Assembly: GCF_004310865.1 (NCBI RefSeq)
Contig: NZ_SIXI01000001.1
Span: 372,001-436,000, forward strand
Reading direction: 5' to 3'
DNA length: 64,000 nucleotides
Source of the DNA: Aquabacterium lacunae
GTDB taxonomy: Bacteria; Pseudomonadota; Gammaproteobacteria; Burkholderiales; Burkholderiaceae_C
Of this stretch, positions 28,091 through 37,790 are shown one piece after another (position 1 is the stretch's first letter; every line of letters begins with the position of its first letter). The notes beneath the pieces are model-generated. The model did no database searches. It saw only the letters and a list, made by a program, of their open reading frames with translations, and was not told the origin of the DNA. The position numbers and the translations under genes were made by a program.

Positions 28091-28825
28091 TCACCACTCC
28101 CGAAGCTTCACACGCAACCGGGCGATGGACTGGCTGTGAAGCTGGCACACACGTGATTCGGTCACCCCGAGCACGGCGGCAATTTCCTTGAGGTTCATGT
28201 CCTGCTCGTAGTACATGCTCATGACGTACTGCTCCCGATCGGGCAGGTTCTTGATGGCTTCGACCAGGGCCTCGCGCATGCGGTGGTCCTGGATCAGCGA
28301 CAAGGGGTCGTTGCCCTCGTCGGCCACATGGCGGTCGAGATAGTCGCTGTCGCCATCGTCACCACTCATGTCTTCCAGGTAGATGAGCTGGGTGCCACGC
28401 ACCTTGCCCAGCATTTCCTGGTACTCGACCAGCGTGATGCCCATTTCCTTGGCGATCTCGCTTTCCTGCGGCGCACGGCCCAGCTTCTGCTCGAGCCGGT
28501 GCACGGCGCCTTCGATGTCGCGCTGCTGCTTGCGGGTGCCGCGGCTCATCCAGTCGGCGCCGCGCAGCTCGTCGAGCATGGCGCCGCGGATGCGCTGGGT
28601 AGCGAAGGTCTCGAACTGCACGCCCTGCCCGGCATCGAAGCGGCTGAGCGCATCGCTCAAGCCAATCATGCCCACCTGGATCAGGTCGTCGATTTCGACG
28701 TTGGCCGGCAGCTTGGCGATCATCTGATGCGCCAGGCGCCGCACCAGCGGGCTGTACTGGTGGAGCATCGCGTTCAGATCGAGGCGGCCTTTGGCGGTGT
28801 ACATGTTCTGCTCCATGAACGTCAT
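28091..28825 (-). CDS. fliA: Flagellar RNA polymerase sigma factor FliA (sigma-28)
   Basis: It directs transcription of late flagellar and chemotaxis genes. The 244-residue protein has region 2 (YSPLVRRLAHQMIAKLPANVEIDDLIQVGMIGLSDALSRFD) and region 2.3-2.4 (FETFATQRIRGAMLDELRGADWMSR). Region 4 has LPDREQYVMSMYYEQDMNLKEIAAVLGVTESRVCQLHSQ. It follows the flhG-like gene directly. Its product probably acts on the mcp promoter in this window. Confidence 0.97.
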   Translation of the reverse strand: MTFMEQNMYTAKGRLDLNAMLHQYSPLVRRLAHQMIAKLPANVEIDDLIQVGMIGLSDALSRFDAGQGVQFETFATQRIRGAMLDELRGADWMSRGTRKQQRDIEGAVHRLEQKLGRAPQESEIAKEMGITLVEYQEMLGKVRGTQLIYLEDMSGDDGDSDYLDRHVADEGNDPLSLIQDHRMREALVEAIKNLPDREQYVMSMYYEQDMNLKEIAAVLGVTESRVCQLHSQSIARLRVKLREW

Positions 28826-29656
28826 TCAGTTGAAGACCGGTGCGTGGCGGGACGGCAAGGCCGCACCCGGCGAGACCAGTTGATCAAAGGCGCTGTCGCC
28901 CAGGGTGTGCGGCATGGCACAACGCAGCAGGTCGGCAGCCATTTCCAGGAAGCGCGCAGAGGGCTCCCGGGTGGGCGGCTCCATCGGGTTGATGGGCAGC
29001 CAGGCATGCTGGGCCGCGTGCAGGAAGCTGTCGGCGCATTGCGCCAGACGGCGGGCCACCTGCGGCGCCAGCTGTGAGTTGGGGGCGGCACACACGATCA
29101 GGTCGTGGGCCATCCAGTTCGCGCGCTGCGCCATCACCTTCACGCCGGCATAGGCATGCGTGAGGCCTTCGGCGCGTTCGTCGGTGAACAACAACGGGCG
29201 CACGTTGTGCCCTTTCGAGCCGCGCCCCAGCACCCGCACCAGCTCGCTGGCCGGCGCATGCAGCAGGACCACGTCCATCTGGGGTGCGGCATCGGCGATC
29301 TCGTCGACCAGGGTCTGGCTGCAGCCCTGGGCATCGACATGCTTGAGCGGCAGGCCCTTGGCTGGCAGGTAGTGCACATGCGGCGAGAGCTCTTCCAGGC
29401 CTTCGCGCAGGTCGAATTCGGCCAGTTCGGAGGGGCGTCGGGCGCGCTCGCCGGCGTCGACCACCAGGGTGCGCAGGCCAAAGCCGGCGTAGGCCGCACA
29501 CAGGCGTTCGAGCACCACGCCGCCGTACATCACCTCGGGGTTGGACACCACCGGGATGAAGCGCAGCACACGGGTCTGGAACATCTGCCGCAGGCCATGG
29601 GCCTGATCCACCGGACGTGCAGCAGGGGCTGTCATCGTGTTGAGCGGAGGGTTCAT
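28826..29656 (-). CDS. FlhG-like MinD-fold protein without a P-loop
   Basis: The position between flhF and fliA is that of flhG, which encodes the MinD-type ATPase that controls flagellar number. The 276-residue sequence keeps a MinD-like layout: FIPVVSNPEVMYGGVVLERLCAAYAGFGLRTLVVDAG, then MDVVLLHAPASELVRV, then a late helix. The deviant Walker A (KGGxGKT) expected near residue 40 is replaced by NPEVMYGG with no lysine. ATP binding and dimer switching as in FlhG are therefore unlikely. Identity as a diverged FlhG is inference from position and fold pattern. Confidence 0.7.
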   Translation of the reverse strand: MNPPLNTMTAPAARPVDQAHGLRQMFQTRVLRFIPVVSNPEVMYGGVVLERLCAAYAGFGLRTLVVDAGERARRPSELAEFDLREGLEELSPHVHYLPAKGLPLKHVDAQGCSQTLVDEIADAAPQMDVVLLHAPASELVRVLGRGSKGHNVRPLLFTDERAEGLTHAYAGVKVMAQRANWMAHDLIVCAAPNSQLAPQVARRLAQCADSFLHAAQHAWLPINPMEPPTREPSARFLEMAADLLRCAMPHTLGDSAFDQLVSPGAALPSRHAPVFN

Positions 29657-29669
29657 GAACGGCTCGGGC

Positions 29670-31418
29670 TCAGGCGGCAGAAGAGGGGTTGGCAGCGGCG
29701 GTGTCCGACAGGGCGTTGGCCGCCAGGATCAGGCTGACTTCGTTGGGGTCGAGGCGGAAAGCCGGGTTCAGGCTGGCCCGCAAGGCCCGGTGCACCAGCG
29801 AAGTCGCGGTCAGACGATGCCAATCTTCGGGCACCCGTTGACCATTGGCGACGCCAAGGATCTTGGTCTTGTGACGAATTAACGCATCCAGGGCCGGGCC
29901 GAGTTTCACGGCTTCGTCCAGCTTGGAGAGCACCACGCCAGCGCACTTGTGGGCCTGGTAAGCCACCAGCACGTCTTCGATGGCGTCGCCCTGCGCCGAG
30001 GCGTTGACCACCAGCAGCTTGCGGATTGACTTGTGGCTGACCATCTCCAGCATTTCGCGGGTGCGGGCGTCACGCTGGGGCATGCCGGCCGTGTCGATCA
30101 GGATCATCTTCTTGCCGGCCAGCAGCTCGAGCAGGTCTTCCAGCGCGGCGCGGTCGTGGGCAATGTGCACGGGCACGTTCAGGATGCGGCCGTAGGCGCG
30201 CAGCTGCTCGTGGGCGCCCATCCGGTAAGCGTCGAGGGTGATCAGGCCCAGGTTGTGCGCGCCGTGCTTGGCCGCGAACAATGCGGCCAGCTTGGCGGTG
30301 CTGGTGGTCTTGCCCACGCCGGTGGCACCGATCAGGGCAAAGATGCCGCCCTGGTCTTCGATGTTGGGTTCGTTGTCGGCGGTGTTCAGGTTGCGCTCGA
30401 GCACCATGCCGGCCCAGTCCATGGGGTCACGCTGGCCGGCCACCACGTCGGCGGGCATGCCGTCGATCATCTTGCGGATCAGCACGGGCGAGAAGCCGCC
30501 ATCCAGCAGGCGCTGGGCCATGGTGGCCTGGCTGGGGGTGCGTTGCAGGCGCTCGATGAAGGCGATGGTTTCAAAGCGCTCCTTCATCATGGCGCGCATG
30601 GCCCGCAGCTCGCCCAGCATGGACGCATTGGCCGCCTGCGCAGCCGCCAGGGCTTCGCGGGTGCCATCGTCGGGCGCTGCCACCTGTGCGGCGGCCACGG
30701 CGGTGGCGCTGGGTCGGGCGTTGCCCGGGGTGGGCTTGGGCGTCTGGGCCACCATCTGCGACATGGTCAGGTCGGCCGGGTCGCTCCACAGGCCGGGGCG
30801 TTGCGGGGCGCTTTGAGGCAGGGGCTGGGCCTGCGGCTCCAGCTGGGCAGCGGCCTGCGGCAGCTCGGCCACAGCCAAGGCCACGCGGGGCGCAGCTTGC
30901 GCCGCTGCGCTGGGCAGAGGCTGGGCCAGGTCCAGGGGCTCGTCAACCACGGCGCGGGTGCGAGCCGCCAGGGCCGGGGCCTTGGCGGCGCCCTGCCCGT
31001 TGCTGCCCACGCGCTGGGCCAGCTGGTCTTCGGGCGTGGGGGCCAGTTCGGGCTCCATGCGGGCCTTCAGGGCGGCCTGGCGGCGGCGCAGCATGCGTTC
31101 ACGCACATAGTCCTGGAAGGACAGCGTGCTCATGGCCAGCTGGCGCACATCTTCCTGCACGGTGGTGGCCAGCGAGGCCACGGCCTGGCGGGCGCCACCC
31201 TTGGGGGCCTTGCTGCCCTCGTCCACCGGTTCCTGACGGCTCTGATGGGCCGCCTGTTTCTCGATGGCGGCCATGCCCTCGGGGGCCATGGCCATGATCT
31301 CCACACCACCCTCGGGGGCTGCCTTGTTCGACAGCACGATGGCATCGTTGCCGAAGGCCTCTTTGACCTTCTGCATGGCTTCGCGCGAAGTGCGACCGGT
31401 GAAGCGTCTGACGTTCAT
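29670..31418 (-). CDS. flhF: Flagellar biosynthesis GTPase FlhF
   Basis: An SRP-type GTPase that sets flagellar position and number at the pole. It has a basic N-terminal domain (MNVRRFTGRTSREAMQKVKEAFG). A long Ala/Pro/Gln-rich linker (about 120-260) makes the protein 582 residues against the usual 430-500. The NG domain has G1 GATGVGKTT at 364-372, LITLDAYRMGAHEQLRAYG, LIDTAGMPQRD and LSKLDEA. The start overlaps the flhA stop in an ATGA. Confidence 0.95.
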   Translation of the reverse strand: MNVRRFTGRTSREAMQKVKEAFGNDAIVLSNKAAPEGGVEIMAMAPEGMAAIEKQAAHQSRQEPVDEGSKAPKGGARQAVASLATTVQEDVRQLAMSTLSFQDYVRERMLRRRQAALKARMEPELAPTPEDQLAQRVGSNGQGAAKAPALAARTRAVVDEPLDLAQPLPSAAAQAAPRVALAVAELPQAAAQLEPQAQPLPQSAPQRPGLWSDPADLTMSQMVAQTPKPTPGNARPSATAVAAAQVAAPDDGTREALAAAQAANASMLGELRAMRAMMKERFETIAFIERLQRTPSQATMAQRLLDGGFSPVLIRKMIDGMPADVVAGQRDPMDWAGMVLERNLNTADNEPNIEDQGGIFALIGATGVGKTTSTAKLAALFAAKHGAHNLGLITLDAYRMGAHEQLRAYGRILNVPVHIAHDRAALEDLLELLAGKKMILIDTAGMPQRDARTREMLEMVSHKSIRKLLVVNASAQGDAIEDVLVAYQAHKCAGVVLSKLDEAVKLGPALDALIRHKTKILGVANGQRVPEDWHRLTATSLVHRALRASLNPAFRLDPNEVSLILAANALSDTAAANPSSAA

Positions 31419-33520
31419 GCGTGGCCTCCAATCAGGGTACCAATGCGGATGGAGTGGGTCTCAGGGATCTCGCTGTGGCCCAGCACCTTCAGGCGCGGGG
31501 CCGCACGCTTGAGCAAGCGGGCCAGGCTGGGGCGGATGTTGTCCGGCACCAGCAGGCAGGCGGGGTGGCCCAGGTTTTCCTGGCGCTGCGAGGCTTCGGC
31601 GGCCTGGCGGGTCAGGTGGTCGGCCACGCCCGGATCGAGCATGGGGCCGTTGGGCGAATTCAGGGCCTGGCTGAGCAGGCGTTCGAGGTCGGGTTCGATG
31701 GCGATCACGTCCAGCTCGCGCACCGGGCCGTAGATCTGCTGCACGATGGCCGGGGCCAGCCCCACCCGGATGCGGCGGGCCATCTCGTTGGCATCGCTGG
31801 CCAGGCCCGGGGTGAGCGCGGCCTGCTCGGCCAGCGTCTCGATGATCGAGCGCATGTCGCGGATGTGCACACCCTCGTCCAGGAGGAGCTGCAAGACCTT
31901 CTGCAGGGTGGCAATGCCGACCATCTTGGGTACCACGTCTTCGATGAGTTTGGGAGCCAGTTTCGTCACGTGTTCCACCAGTTGCTGGGTTTCGACTCGG
32001 CCCAGGAGCTTGGCGGCGTGGACTTGCATCAAGTGTGAAAGGTGGGTGGCCACGACGGTCGAGGAATCAACCACGGTGTACCCGGCCATTTGCGCTGCTT
32101 CCCGCTGGCGTTCTTCCACCCACACCGCAGGCAGGCCAAAAGCCGGGTCGATGGCCTGGGTGCCGGGCAGCGGGTTGGTCACGTGGCCCGGGTTGATGGC
32201 CATCAGCATGCCGGGGTAGACCTCGCCCTCGCCCACCACGGCGCCACGCAAGGTGATGCGGTAGACCGCAGGCCGAAGTTCCAGGTTGTCCTTGATGTGC
32301 ACGGAAGGCGGCAGGAAACCCACCTCTTGCGCGAACTTGCGGCGCACGCCCTTGATGCGGTTGAGCAGGTCGCCGCCACGGGCCGTGTCGACCAGCTGGA
32401 TCAGTCGGTAACCCACCTCCAGGCCCAGTGTGTCGACCGGCTGCAGGTCATCCCAGGAGGCCTCGCCATTGAGTTGCGGGCCTTCGGCCGGCTTGTCGCT
32501 GGCCTTCGGCTGATTCTTCTCGGCCTCGGCGCGCAGGTACTGCTTCCAGGCCCCCCAGCCCAGCACACCGGCCGCGGGCACGAAGATGAAAAAGGGCATG
32601 CCGGGCACCATGCCGATCAGGGCGATCACGCCCGCGGCCACGCCCATCACCTTCGCATTGCGGAACACCTGCCCGATGATCTGGGCGCCCACGTCTTCGT
32701 CCTTGCCCACGCGGGACACCACCATGGCCGAGGCCACCGAGATCAGCAGGGCCGGGATCTGGGCCACCAGCGCGTCACCCACGGCCAGCAGCACGTAGGT
32801 GCTGGCGGCGTCACCGGCGCTCAGGTCATGCTGAGCCACCCCGATGATGAAGCCGCCGATGATGTTGATGAACAGGATCAGGATGCCGGCGATGGCGTCG
32901 CCTCGCACAAACTTGGAGGCACCGTCCATGGAGCCATGGAACTCGGCTTCTTCACCGACCTCGCGGCGGCGCTTCTTGGCCTCGGCCTCGTCGATCAGGC
33001 CAGCGTTCAGGTCGGCGTCGATCGCCATCTGCTTGCCAGGCATGGCGTCCAGGGTGAACCGTGCGCCCACTTCGGCGATGCGCTCGGCACCCTTGGTGAT
33101 CACCACGAAGTTGATGATCACCAGGATGGCGAACACGATGATGCCCACCGCGAAGTTGCCGCCGATCAGCACATGACCGAAAGACTCGATCACCTGGCCG
33201 GCCGCCCCGGTGCCGGTGTGGCCATTCATCAGCACCGCACGGGTGGAAGCCACGTTCAGAGACAGGCGCAGCAGCGTGGTCAGCAGCAGCACCGCCGGAA
33301 ACGCCGCAAAATCGAGCGGGCGCTTCATGGTGGCCGACACCATCATCACCATCAGGGCCATGGCGATGTTGAAGGTGAAAAACAGGTCCAGCAGCAGCGG
33401 TGGCAGCGGCAGCACCATCATCACCAGCACCATCAGCACCACCACGGGGGCGGCCATGACCTGGAAGGTCTTGGCGTCCTGGCCTGACAGGCCCTTGAGT
33501 TTCAACAGCAGCTCGTTCAT
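31415..33520 (-). CDS. flhA: Flagellar export gate protein FlhA
   Basis: The largest membrane subunit of the flagellar type III export gate. About eight helices occupy the first 340 residues. The conserved cytoplasmic FHIPEP-type loop is seen as GARFTLDAMPGKQMAIDADLNAGLIDEAEAKKRRREV. The C-terminal cytoplasmic domain (about 370-701) binds chaperone-substrate complexes. At 701 residues it is typical. It lies 3 bp after flhB and overlaps flhF. Confidence 0.97.
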   Translation of the reverse strand: MNELLLKLKGLSGQDAKTFQVMAAPVVVLMVLVMMVLPLPPLLLDLFFTFNIAMALMVMMVSATMKRPLDFAAFPAVLLLTTLLRLSLNVASTRAVLMNGHTGTGAAGQVIESFGHVLIGGNFAVGIIVFAILVIINFVVITKGAERIAEVGARFTLDAMPGKQMAIDADLNAGLIDEAEAKKRRREVGEEAEFHGSMDGASKFVRGDAIAGILILFINIIGGFIIGVAQHDLSAGDAASTYVLLAVGDALVAQIPALLISVASAMVVSRVGKDEDVGAQIIGQVFRNAKVMGVAAGVIALIGMVPGMPFFIFVPAAGVLGWGAWKQYLRAEAEKNQPKASDKPAEGPQLNGEASWDDLQPVDTLGLEVGYRLIQLVDTARGGDLLNRIKGVRRKFAQEVGFLPPSVHIKDNLELRPAVYRITLRGAVVGEGEVYPGMLMAINPGHVTNPLPGTQAIDPAFGLPAVWVEERQREAAQMAGYTVVDSSTVVATHLSHLMQVHAAKLLGRVETQQLVEHVTKLAPKLIEDVVPKMVGIATLQKVLQLLLDEGVHIRDMRSIIETLAEQAALTPGLASDANEMARRIRVGLAPAIVQQIYGPVRELDVIAIEPDLERLLSQALNSPNGPMLDPGVADHLTRQAAEASQRQENLGHPACLLVPDNIRPSLARLLKRAAPRLKVLGHSEIPETHSIRIGTLIGGHA

Positions 33521-33523
33521 GCG

Positions 33524-34666
33524 TCAGGCTCCACGGGTGTGGTGGGGGTCGAGGTCTCGCGGCACGTCCAGGTCGGGCATGTGGCCCGGCATGGGGGCCT
33601 TGCCGGCCAGGGCGGCCTTGAGCTGGTACACATAGGCCAGCACCTGGGCCACGGCGCTGTACAGGGCCATGGGCACTTCGGCGTCCACCTCGGTGGTGGC
33701 GTACAAGGCACGCGCCAGGGGCGGCGCTTCCAGCACCGGCACCTCGTGTTCCGTGGCGATGTCGCGGATCTTGAAGGCCATCAGGTCCAGGCCCTTGGCC
33801 ACCACACGCGGGGCGCCCATGGTGCCGTCGTCGTACTTGAGGGCCACGGCATAGTGGGTGGGGTTCATCACCACCAGATCGGCCTGAGGCACATTGGCCA
33901 GCATGCGCTTGCGGGCACGCTCGCGGCCGATCTGCTTGATCTTGTTCTTGACCTCGACGTTGCCTTCCTGCTGCTTGAACTCGTCCTTGACTTCCTGGTG
34001 GCTCATCTTCATCTGCTCGGCAAACAGGTACTTCTGCAAGGGCCAGTCGAGCAAGGCAAAAGCGGCCACCACCAGCAGCAGGCTCATCAGCACGCTGCGC
34101 ACGGCCTCACCCACAGCGGCAAAAGCAGCAGGCAAGGGGAGCGCCAGCAGGTTGACCAGGTCGGGCCAGCGCTTCCACAGCAACAGGCAGCCCACGGCTC
34201 CGATGACCAGCCCCATGGCGCAGGCCTTCAGCGCATCGAGCAGCTGCTTCTTGGAAAACACATTGCCAATGCCCTGCAAGGGGTCGAGCTTGCTGAACTT
34301 GGGCGCGATCACCTTGAAGGTCATGACCCAGCCGCCGGCAGCCACGCTGGCGGCCACCGAGGCCAGGGCAATGCCCAGGGCCAGAGGCACCACCAGCACC
34401 AGGGCCTGCGTGACCCACTGGCCCAGGCGCTGCACCATCATGTCGGGGGCCGCGACCGTGCGGGCGTCAAAGATCAGACCGCTGCGCAGCAGCTTGCCCA
34501 CGGCATCGAACCAGGTGGGCGTCAGGGCGATCAGGATGCCCGTGGCGGCCAGCAACACCAGGAAGTGCCCCAGGTCTTTGGAGCGCACCACCTGGCCGTC
34601 TTCGCGGGCTTTGGAAAGCTTCCGCTCCGAGGCTGGTAACTGTTTGTCCTGTGAGTCGTCTGACAT
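33524..34666 (-). CDS. flhB: Flagellar export switch protein FlhB
   Basis: An export-gate subunit that switches substrate specificity after autocleavage. Four membrane helices lie in residues 30-220. The autocleavage site NPTH is present in VVMNPTHYAVALKYDDGTMGAPRVVAKG. It starts MSDDSQDKQLPASERKLSKAREDGQVVRSKDL, typical of FlhB. The 380 residues are normal. It is the first gene of flhB-flhA-flhF-flhG-like-fliA. Confidence 0.96.
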   Translation of the reverse strand: MSDDSQDKQLPASERKLSKAREDGQVVRSKDLGHFLVLLAATGILIALTPTWFDAVGKLLRSGLIFDARTVAAPDMMVQRLGQWVTQALVLVVPLALGIALASVAASVAAGGWVMTFKVIAPKFSKLDPLQGIGNVFSKKQLLDALKACAMGLVIGAVGCLLLWKRWPDLVNLLALPLPAAFAAVGEAVRSVLMSLLLVVAAFALLDWPLQKYLFAEQMKMSHQEVKDEFKQQEGNVEVKNKIKQIGRERARKRMLANVPQADLVVMNPTHYAVALKYDDGTMGAPRVVAKGLDLMAFKIRDIATEHEVPVLEAPPLARALYATTEVDAEVPMALYSAVAQVLAYVYQLKAALAGKAPMPGHMPDLDVPRDLDPHHTRGA

Positions 34667-34697
34667 GGTGCAAGGGGGTACTTCGTCCTTGTCACCA

Positions 34698-34724
34698 TTG
34701 TTCGCAGCGCCCCGCTTTTCTTTA
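34698..34724 (-). promoter_or_regulatory. Possible sigma-28 promoter of the flhB operon
   Basis: On the minus strand TAAAGAAA (34717-34724) and GCGAACAA (34698-34705) are separated by 11 bp, about 30 bases before the flhB ATG. The -10 part matches the FliA consensus at only 5 of 8 positions, and flhB is often controlled by other factors. Confidence 0.35.
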
Positions 34725-34813
34725 GCGGGATAAGGGGGGTGCCCCTTGCGCTATTCCGGAGGGGTTTCAGGGCGCGAAACCCGCAGGCCGCGCCCTGCCC
34801 CCCGGTTTTCCGG

Positions 34814-36361
34814 TCAATCCATGTTGGCCGGCACCACCGTCCATTGCTGGCGGGATGTGCCCTGGCCATCGACGCTTTCCAGGTGCACCGGGAAACCCCA
34901 CAGGCGCGCGACATGCTTGAGCACCTCGCGGGTGTCGCCATGCAAGGGGCGGCTGTTGTGCTGGGTGTGCCGCAAGGTGAGCGAGCGGTCGCCGCGCAGG
35001 TTCACGCTCCAGACCTGAATGTTGGGCTCGCGGCTGCCCAGGTCGTACTGGCGGGACAAAGCTTCGCGCAGGCTGCGGTAGCCCTGCTCGTCGTGGATGG
35101 CCGAGACCTCCATCTCGCGCTCGTGCTCGTCGTCGTGAATGGCGAACAGACGGAAGTCGCGCATCACCTTGGGCGACAGGAACTGGCCCACGAAGCTCTC
35201 GTCCTTGAAATTGCGCATGGCGTAATCCAGGGTCTTGAGCCAGGCGTTATCGGCCGGGTCGCAGCCTTCGGCCGAACCGGCGAACTCGGGGAACCAGCGC
35301 CGGTCTTCTTCCGTGGGCTTTTCGCAGATGCGCTTGAGGTCGGTGTACATCGCAAAGCCCAGCGCATAGGGGTTCAGGCCGCTGTAGGCCCGGTGCCCCA
35401 CCGGCGGCTGGAACACCACATTGGTGTGCGACTGCAGCCACTCCAGCATGATGCCGTCGGCCAGGTGGCCGCGGTCGTACATGGTGTTGAGCAGGGTGTA
35501 GTGCCAGAAGGTAGCCCAGCCCTCGTTCATGACCTGGGTCTGGCGCTGCGGGTAGAAGTACTGCGCCACCTTGCGCACGATGCGCACGATCTCGCGCTGC
35601 CAGGGCTCCAGCAGCGGCGCGTTCTTCTCGATGAAGTACAGCAGGTTCTCCTGCGGCTCGGCCGGAAAGCGGCGCACGGCCTCTTCTTCCGGGCGGTCGG
35701 CACGGCGCGGCAGCGTGCGCCACAGGTCGTTGACCTGCTGTTGCAGGTAGGTCTCGCGCTCTTCGCGGCGGGCCAGCTCTTTGCTGAGCGAAAGTTTGCT
35801 GGGCCGGCGGTAGCGGTCAACGCCGTGGTTCATCAGGGCATGGCAGCTGTCGAGCAACTCTTCCACGGCCTCGATGCCATGGCGCTCTTCGCACTGGGCC
35901 ACGTACTTCTTGGCATAGACCAGGTAGTCGATGATCGAGCCCGCATCGGTCCACATGCGGAACAGGTAGTTGCCCTTGAAGAAGCTGTTGTGGCCGTAGG
36001 CCGCGTGCGCGATCACCAGGGCCTGCATGGCCATGGTGTTTTCTTCCATCAGGTAGCTGATGCAGGGGTTGGAGTTGATGACGATTTCATAGGCCAGCCC
36101 CATGTGCCCGCGGCGGTAGTTCTTCTCGGTGGCGATGAACTCCTTGCCGTAGCTCCAGTGGCGGTAGTTCACCGGCATGCCCACGCTGGCGTAGGCGTCC
36201 ATCATCTGCTCGGCCGTGATGATCTCCAGCTGGTTCGGGTAGGTGTCGAGCTTGAAGCTCTCGGCCGTCTCCCGGATCACCTGGTGGTAATCGTTGATGA
36301 GTTCGAAGGTCCAGTCGGACGGTGAAGGCAGCATGCGGCTGCTGCGAGTGTCGGCATTCAT
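34814..36361 (-). CDS. SpoVR family protein (YcgB)
   Basis: A 515-residue cytoplasmic protein of the SpoVR/YcgB family. It has DWTFELINDYHQVIRETAESFKLDTYPNQLEIITAEQMMDAY near the start. It also has NPCISYLMEENTMAMQALVIAHAAYGHNSFFKGN, NEGWATFWHYTLLN and GLNPYALGFAMYTDLKRICE. The biochemical activity is unknown. In many proteobacteria it is expressed with prkA and yeaH under starvation or stress. Its start overlaps the yeaH stop in an ATGA. Confidence 0.93.
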   Translation of the reverse strand: MNADTRSSRMLPSPSDWTFELINDYHQVIRETAESFKLDTYPNQLEIITAEQMMDAYASVGMPVNYRHWSYGKEFIATEKNYRRGHMGLAYEIVINSNPCISYLMEENTMAMQALVIAHAAYGHNSFFKGNYLFRMWTDAGSIIDYLVYAKKYVAQCEERHGIEAVEELLDSCHALMNHGVDRYRRPSKLSLSKELARREERETYLQQQVNDLWRTLPRRADRPEEEAVRRFPAEPQENLLYFIEKNAPLLEPWQREIVRIVRKVAQYFYPQRQTQVMNEGWATFWHYTLLNTMYDRGHLADGIMLEWLQSHTNVVFQPPVGHRAYSGLNPYALGFAMYTDLKRICEKPTEEDRRWFPEFAGSAEGCDPADNAWLKTLDYAMRNFKDESFVGQFLSPKVMRDFRLFAIHDDEHEREMEVSAIHDEQGYRSLREALSRQYDLGSREPNIQVWSVNLRGDRSLTLRHTQHNSRPLHGDTREVLKHVARLWGFPVHLESVDGQGTSRQQWTVVPANMD

Positions 36362-37662
36362 GCGTCAACCCCTTCCTTCTTGAACAGCTCACGGAAGACC
36401 GGGTAGATCTGGCTCTGGTCCAGCACCTTGCGCATGGCGAAGTGCTTGTGGCGCTCGCTCAGGGCCAGGTACTCTTCCCACAGATTCTGCTCGGTCTGGG
36501 CCACCTGCACATAGGCAAAGTACCGCACCAGGGGCAGGATCTTGTTTTCCAGGATCTCGGTGCAGCGGCTGGAGTCATGGTGCCAGTTGTCGCCGTCAGA
36601 GGCCTGGGCCACGTACAGGTTCCATTCGCTGGTGGGGTAGCGGGCCTGCATCACCTCGTCGAGCAGCACCAGGGCGCTCGACACCACCGTGCCGCCGGTT
36701 TCGGTGGCGTGGAAGAACTCGTCTTCCGTCACCTCTTGCGCCTGGGTGTGGTGGCGGATGAACACCAGCTCGATCTTGTCGTAGTGCCGGGTCAGGAACA
36801 GGTACAGCAGGATGAAAAACCGCTTGGACAGCTCCTTGCGCTGCTCGTCCATCGAGCCGGACACGTCCATCACGCAGAACATCACGGCCTTGGTGGTGGG
36901 CACCGGCACCTTGATGCGGCTGCGGTAGCGCAGGTCGATCGGGTCGAGGTACGGAATGCCCTGCAGGCGGGCCTTGAGGTGGTTCAGCCGGTCTTCCAGC
37001 TTCTCGATCTCGGCGGCGATGTCGCGCACCAGCGCGTCGTCAGAGGCCGCACCTTCGCGCTCTTTCAGCTCACCCAGGCGGTGTTCGATCTCGCGCACTT
37101 CACCGCGGCTGCTGGCGCCCAGCGCAATGCGCCGGCCCAGCGCACCGCGCATCGAGCGCACCACGTGCAGGTTGTTGGGGGTGCCGTCGCTGGAATAGCC
37201 GGCACGCTGGCTCTTCCACTCGGGCACTTCGGCCAGCGCGGTCTTGACCAGGTTGGGCAGGGCCAGGTCTTCAAAGAAGATCTGCATGAACTCTTCTTTG
37301 CTCAGGCTGAACACGAAGTCGTCTTCGCCTTCGCCTGAATCACTGGCCTGATCACCCCGCCCGCCCTGACCGCCCTGCCCTTCCGGCTTGGCGATGCGGT
37401 CGCCGCGCACGTACTCGCGGTTGCCCGGGTGCACCATGTCGCGCGTGCCGCCCTGGCCGTGGTGGAACACCGGCTCGGACAGGTCCTTCTTGGGGATGGC
37501 GATGTCTTCGCCCTTTTCGATGTCGCGGATGCTGCGGCCATTGATGGCCCGCTGCACGGCCTCGCGCACCTGCCCCTTGTAGCGACGGAGGAAACGTTCG
37601 CGGTTGCCGACGGACTTGTTCTTGCCCGCCAGTCGCCGGTCGATGATGTTGCTGATGCTCAT
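36358..37662 (-). CDS. yeaH: YeaH/YhbH family protein (DUF444) with a VWA-like region
   Basis: A 434-residue partner of PrkA. The N-terminal basic region is SISNIIDRRLAGKNKSVGNRERFLRRYKG. A Gly/Gln/Asp-rich linker lies near 90-112. The VWA-like MIDAS motif is MFCVMDVSGSMDEQRK near residue 265, with ETGGTVVSSALVLLDEVM downstream. Function is not settled; the gene trio with prkA and spoVR is widely conserved and stress-linked. Confidence 0.92.
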   Translation of the reverse strand: MSISNIIDRRLAGKNKSVGNRERFLRRYKGQVREAVQRAINGRSIRDIEKGEDIAIPKKDLSEPVFHHGQGGTRDMVHPGNREYVRGDRIAKPEGQGGQGGRGDQASDSGEGEDDFVFSLSKEEFMQIFFEDLALPNLVKTALAEVPEWKSQRAGYSSDGTPNNLHVVRSMRGALGRRIALGASSRGEVREIEHRLGELKEREGAASDDALVRDIAAEIEKLEDRLNHLKARLQGIPYLDPIDLRYRSRIKVPVPTTKAVMFCVMDVSGSMDEQRKELSKRFFILLYLFLTRHYDKIELVFIRHHTQAQEVTEDEFFHATETGGTVVSSALVLLDEVMQARYPTSEWNLYVAQASDGDNWHHDSSRCTEILENKILPLVRYFAYVQVAQTEQNLWEEYLALSERHKHFAMRKVLDQSQIYPVFRELFKKEGVDA

Positions 37663-37790
37663 GTTCGTCCTTCGCCTGCACCCGCCGAACGCCCCTCAGG
37701 GCGATCGGACAGGCGGGGAAACGCCCGGACTTCGCCTTGTGAGCAAATGACCGTGGCGTTTCATGGGTCGCTCCTTGGGCTGGGGGCCAG

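Noticed and set aside
32042..33487. A 481-codon His/Gly-rich plus-strand frame.
   Set aside because: It is a shadow of flhA, whose sequence is unambiguous.
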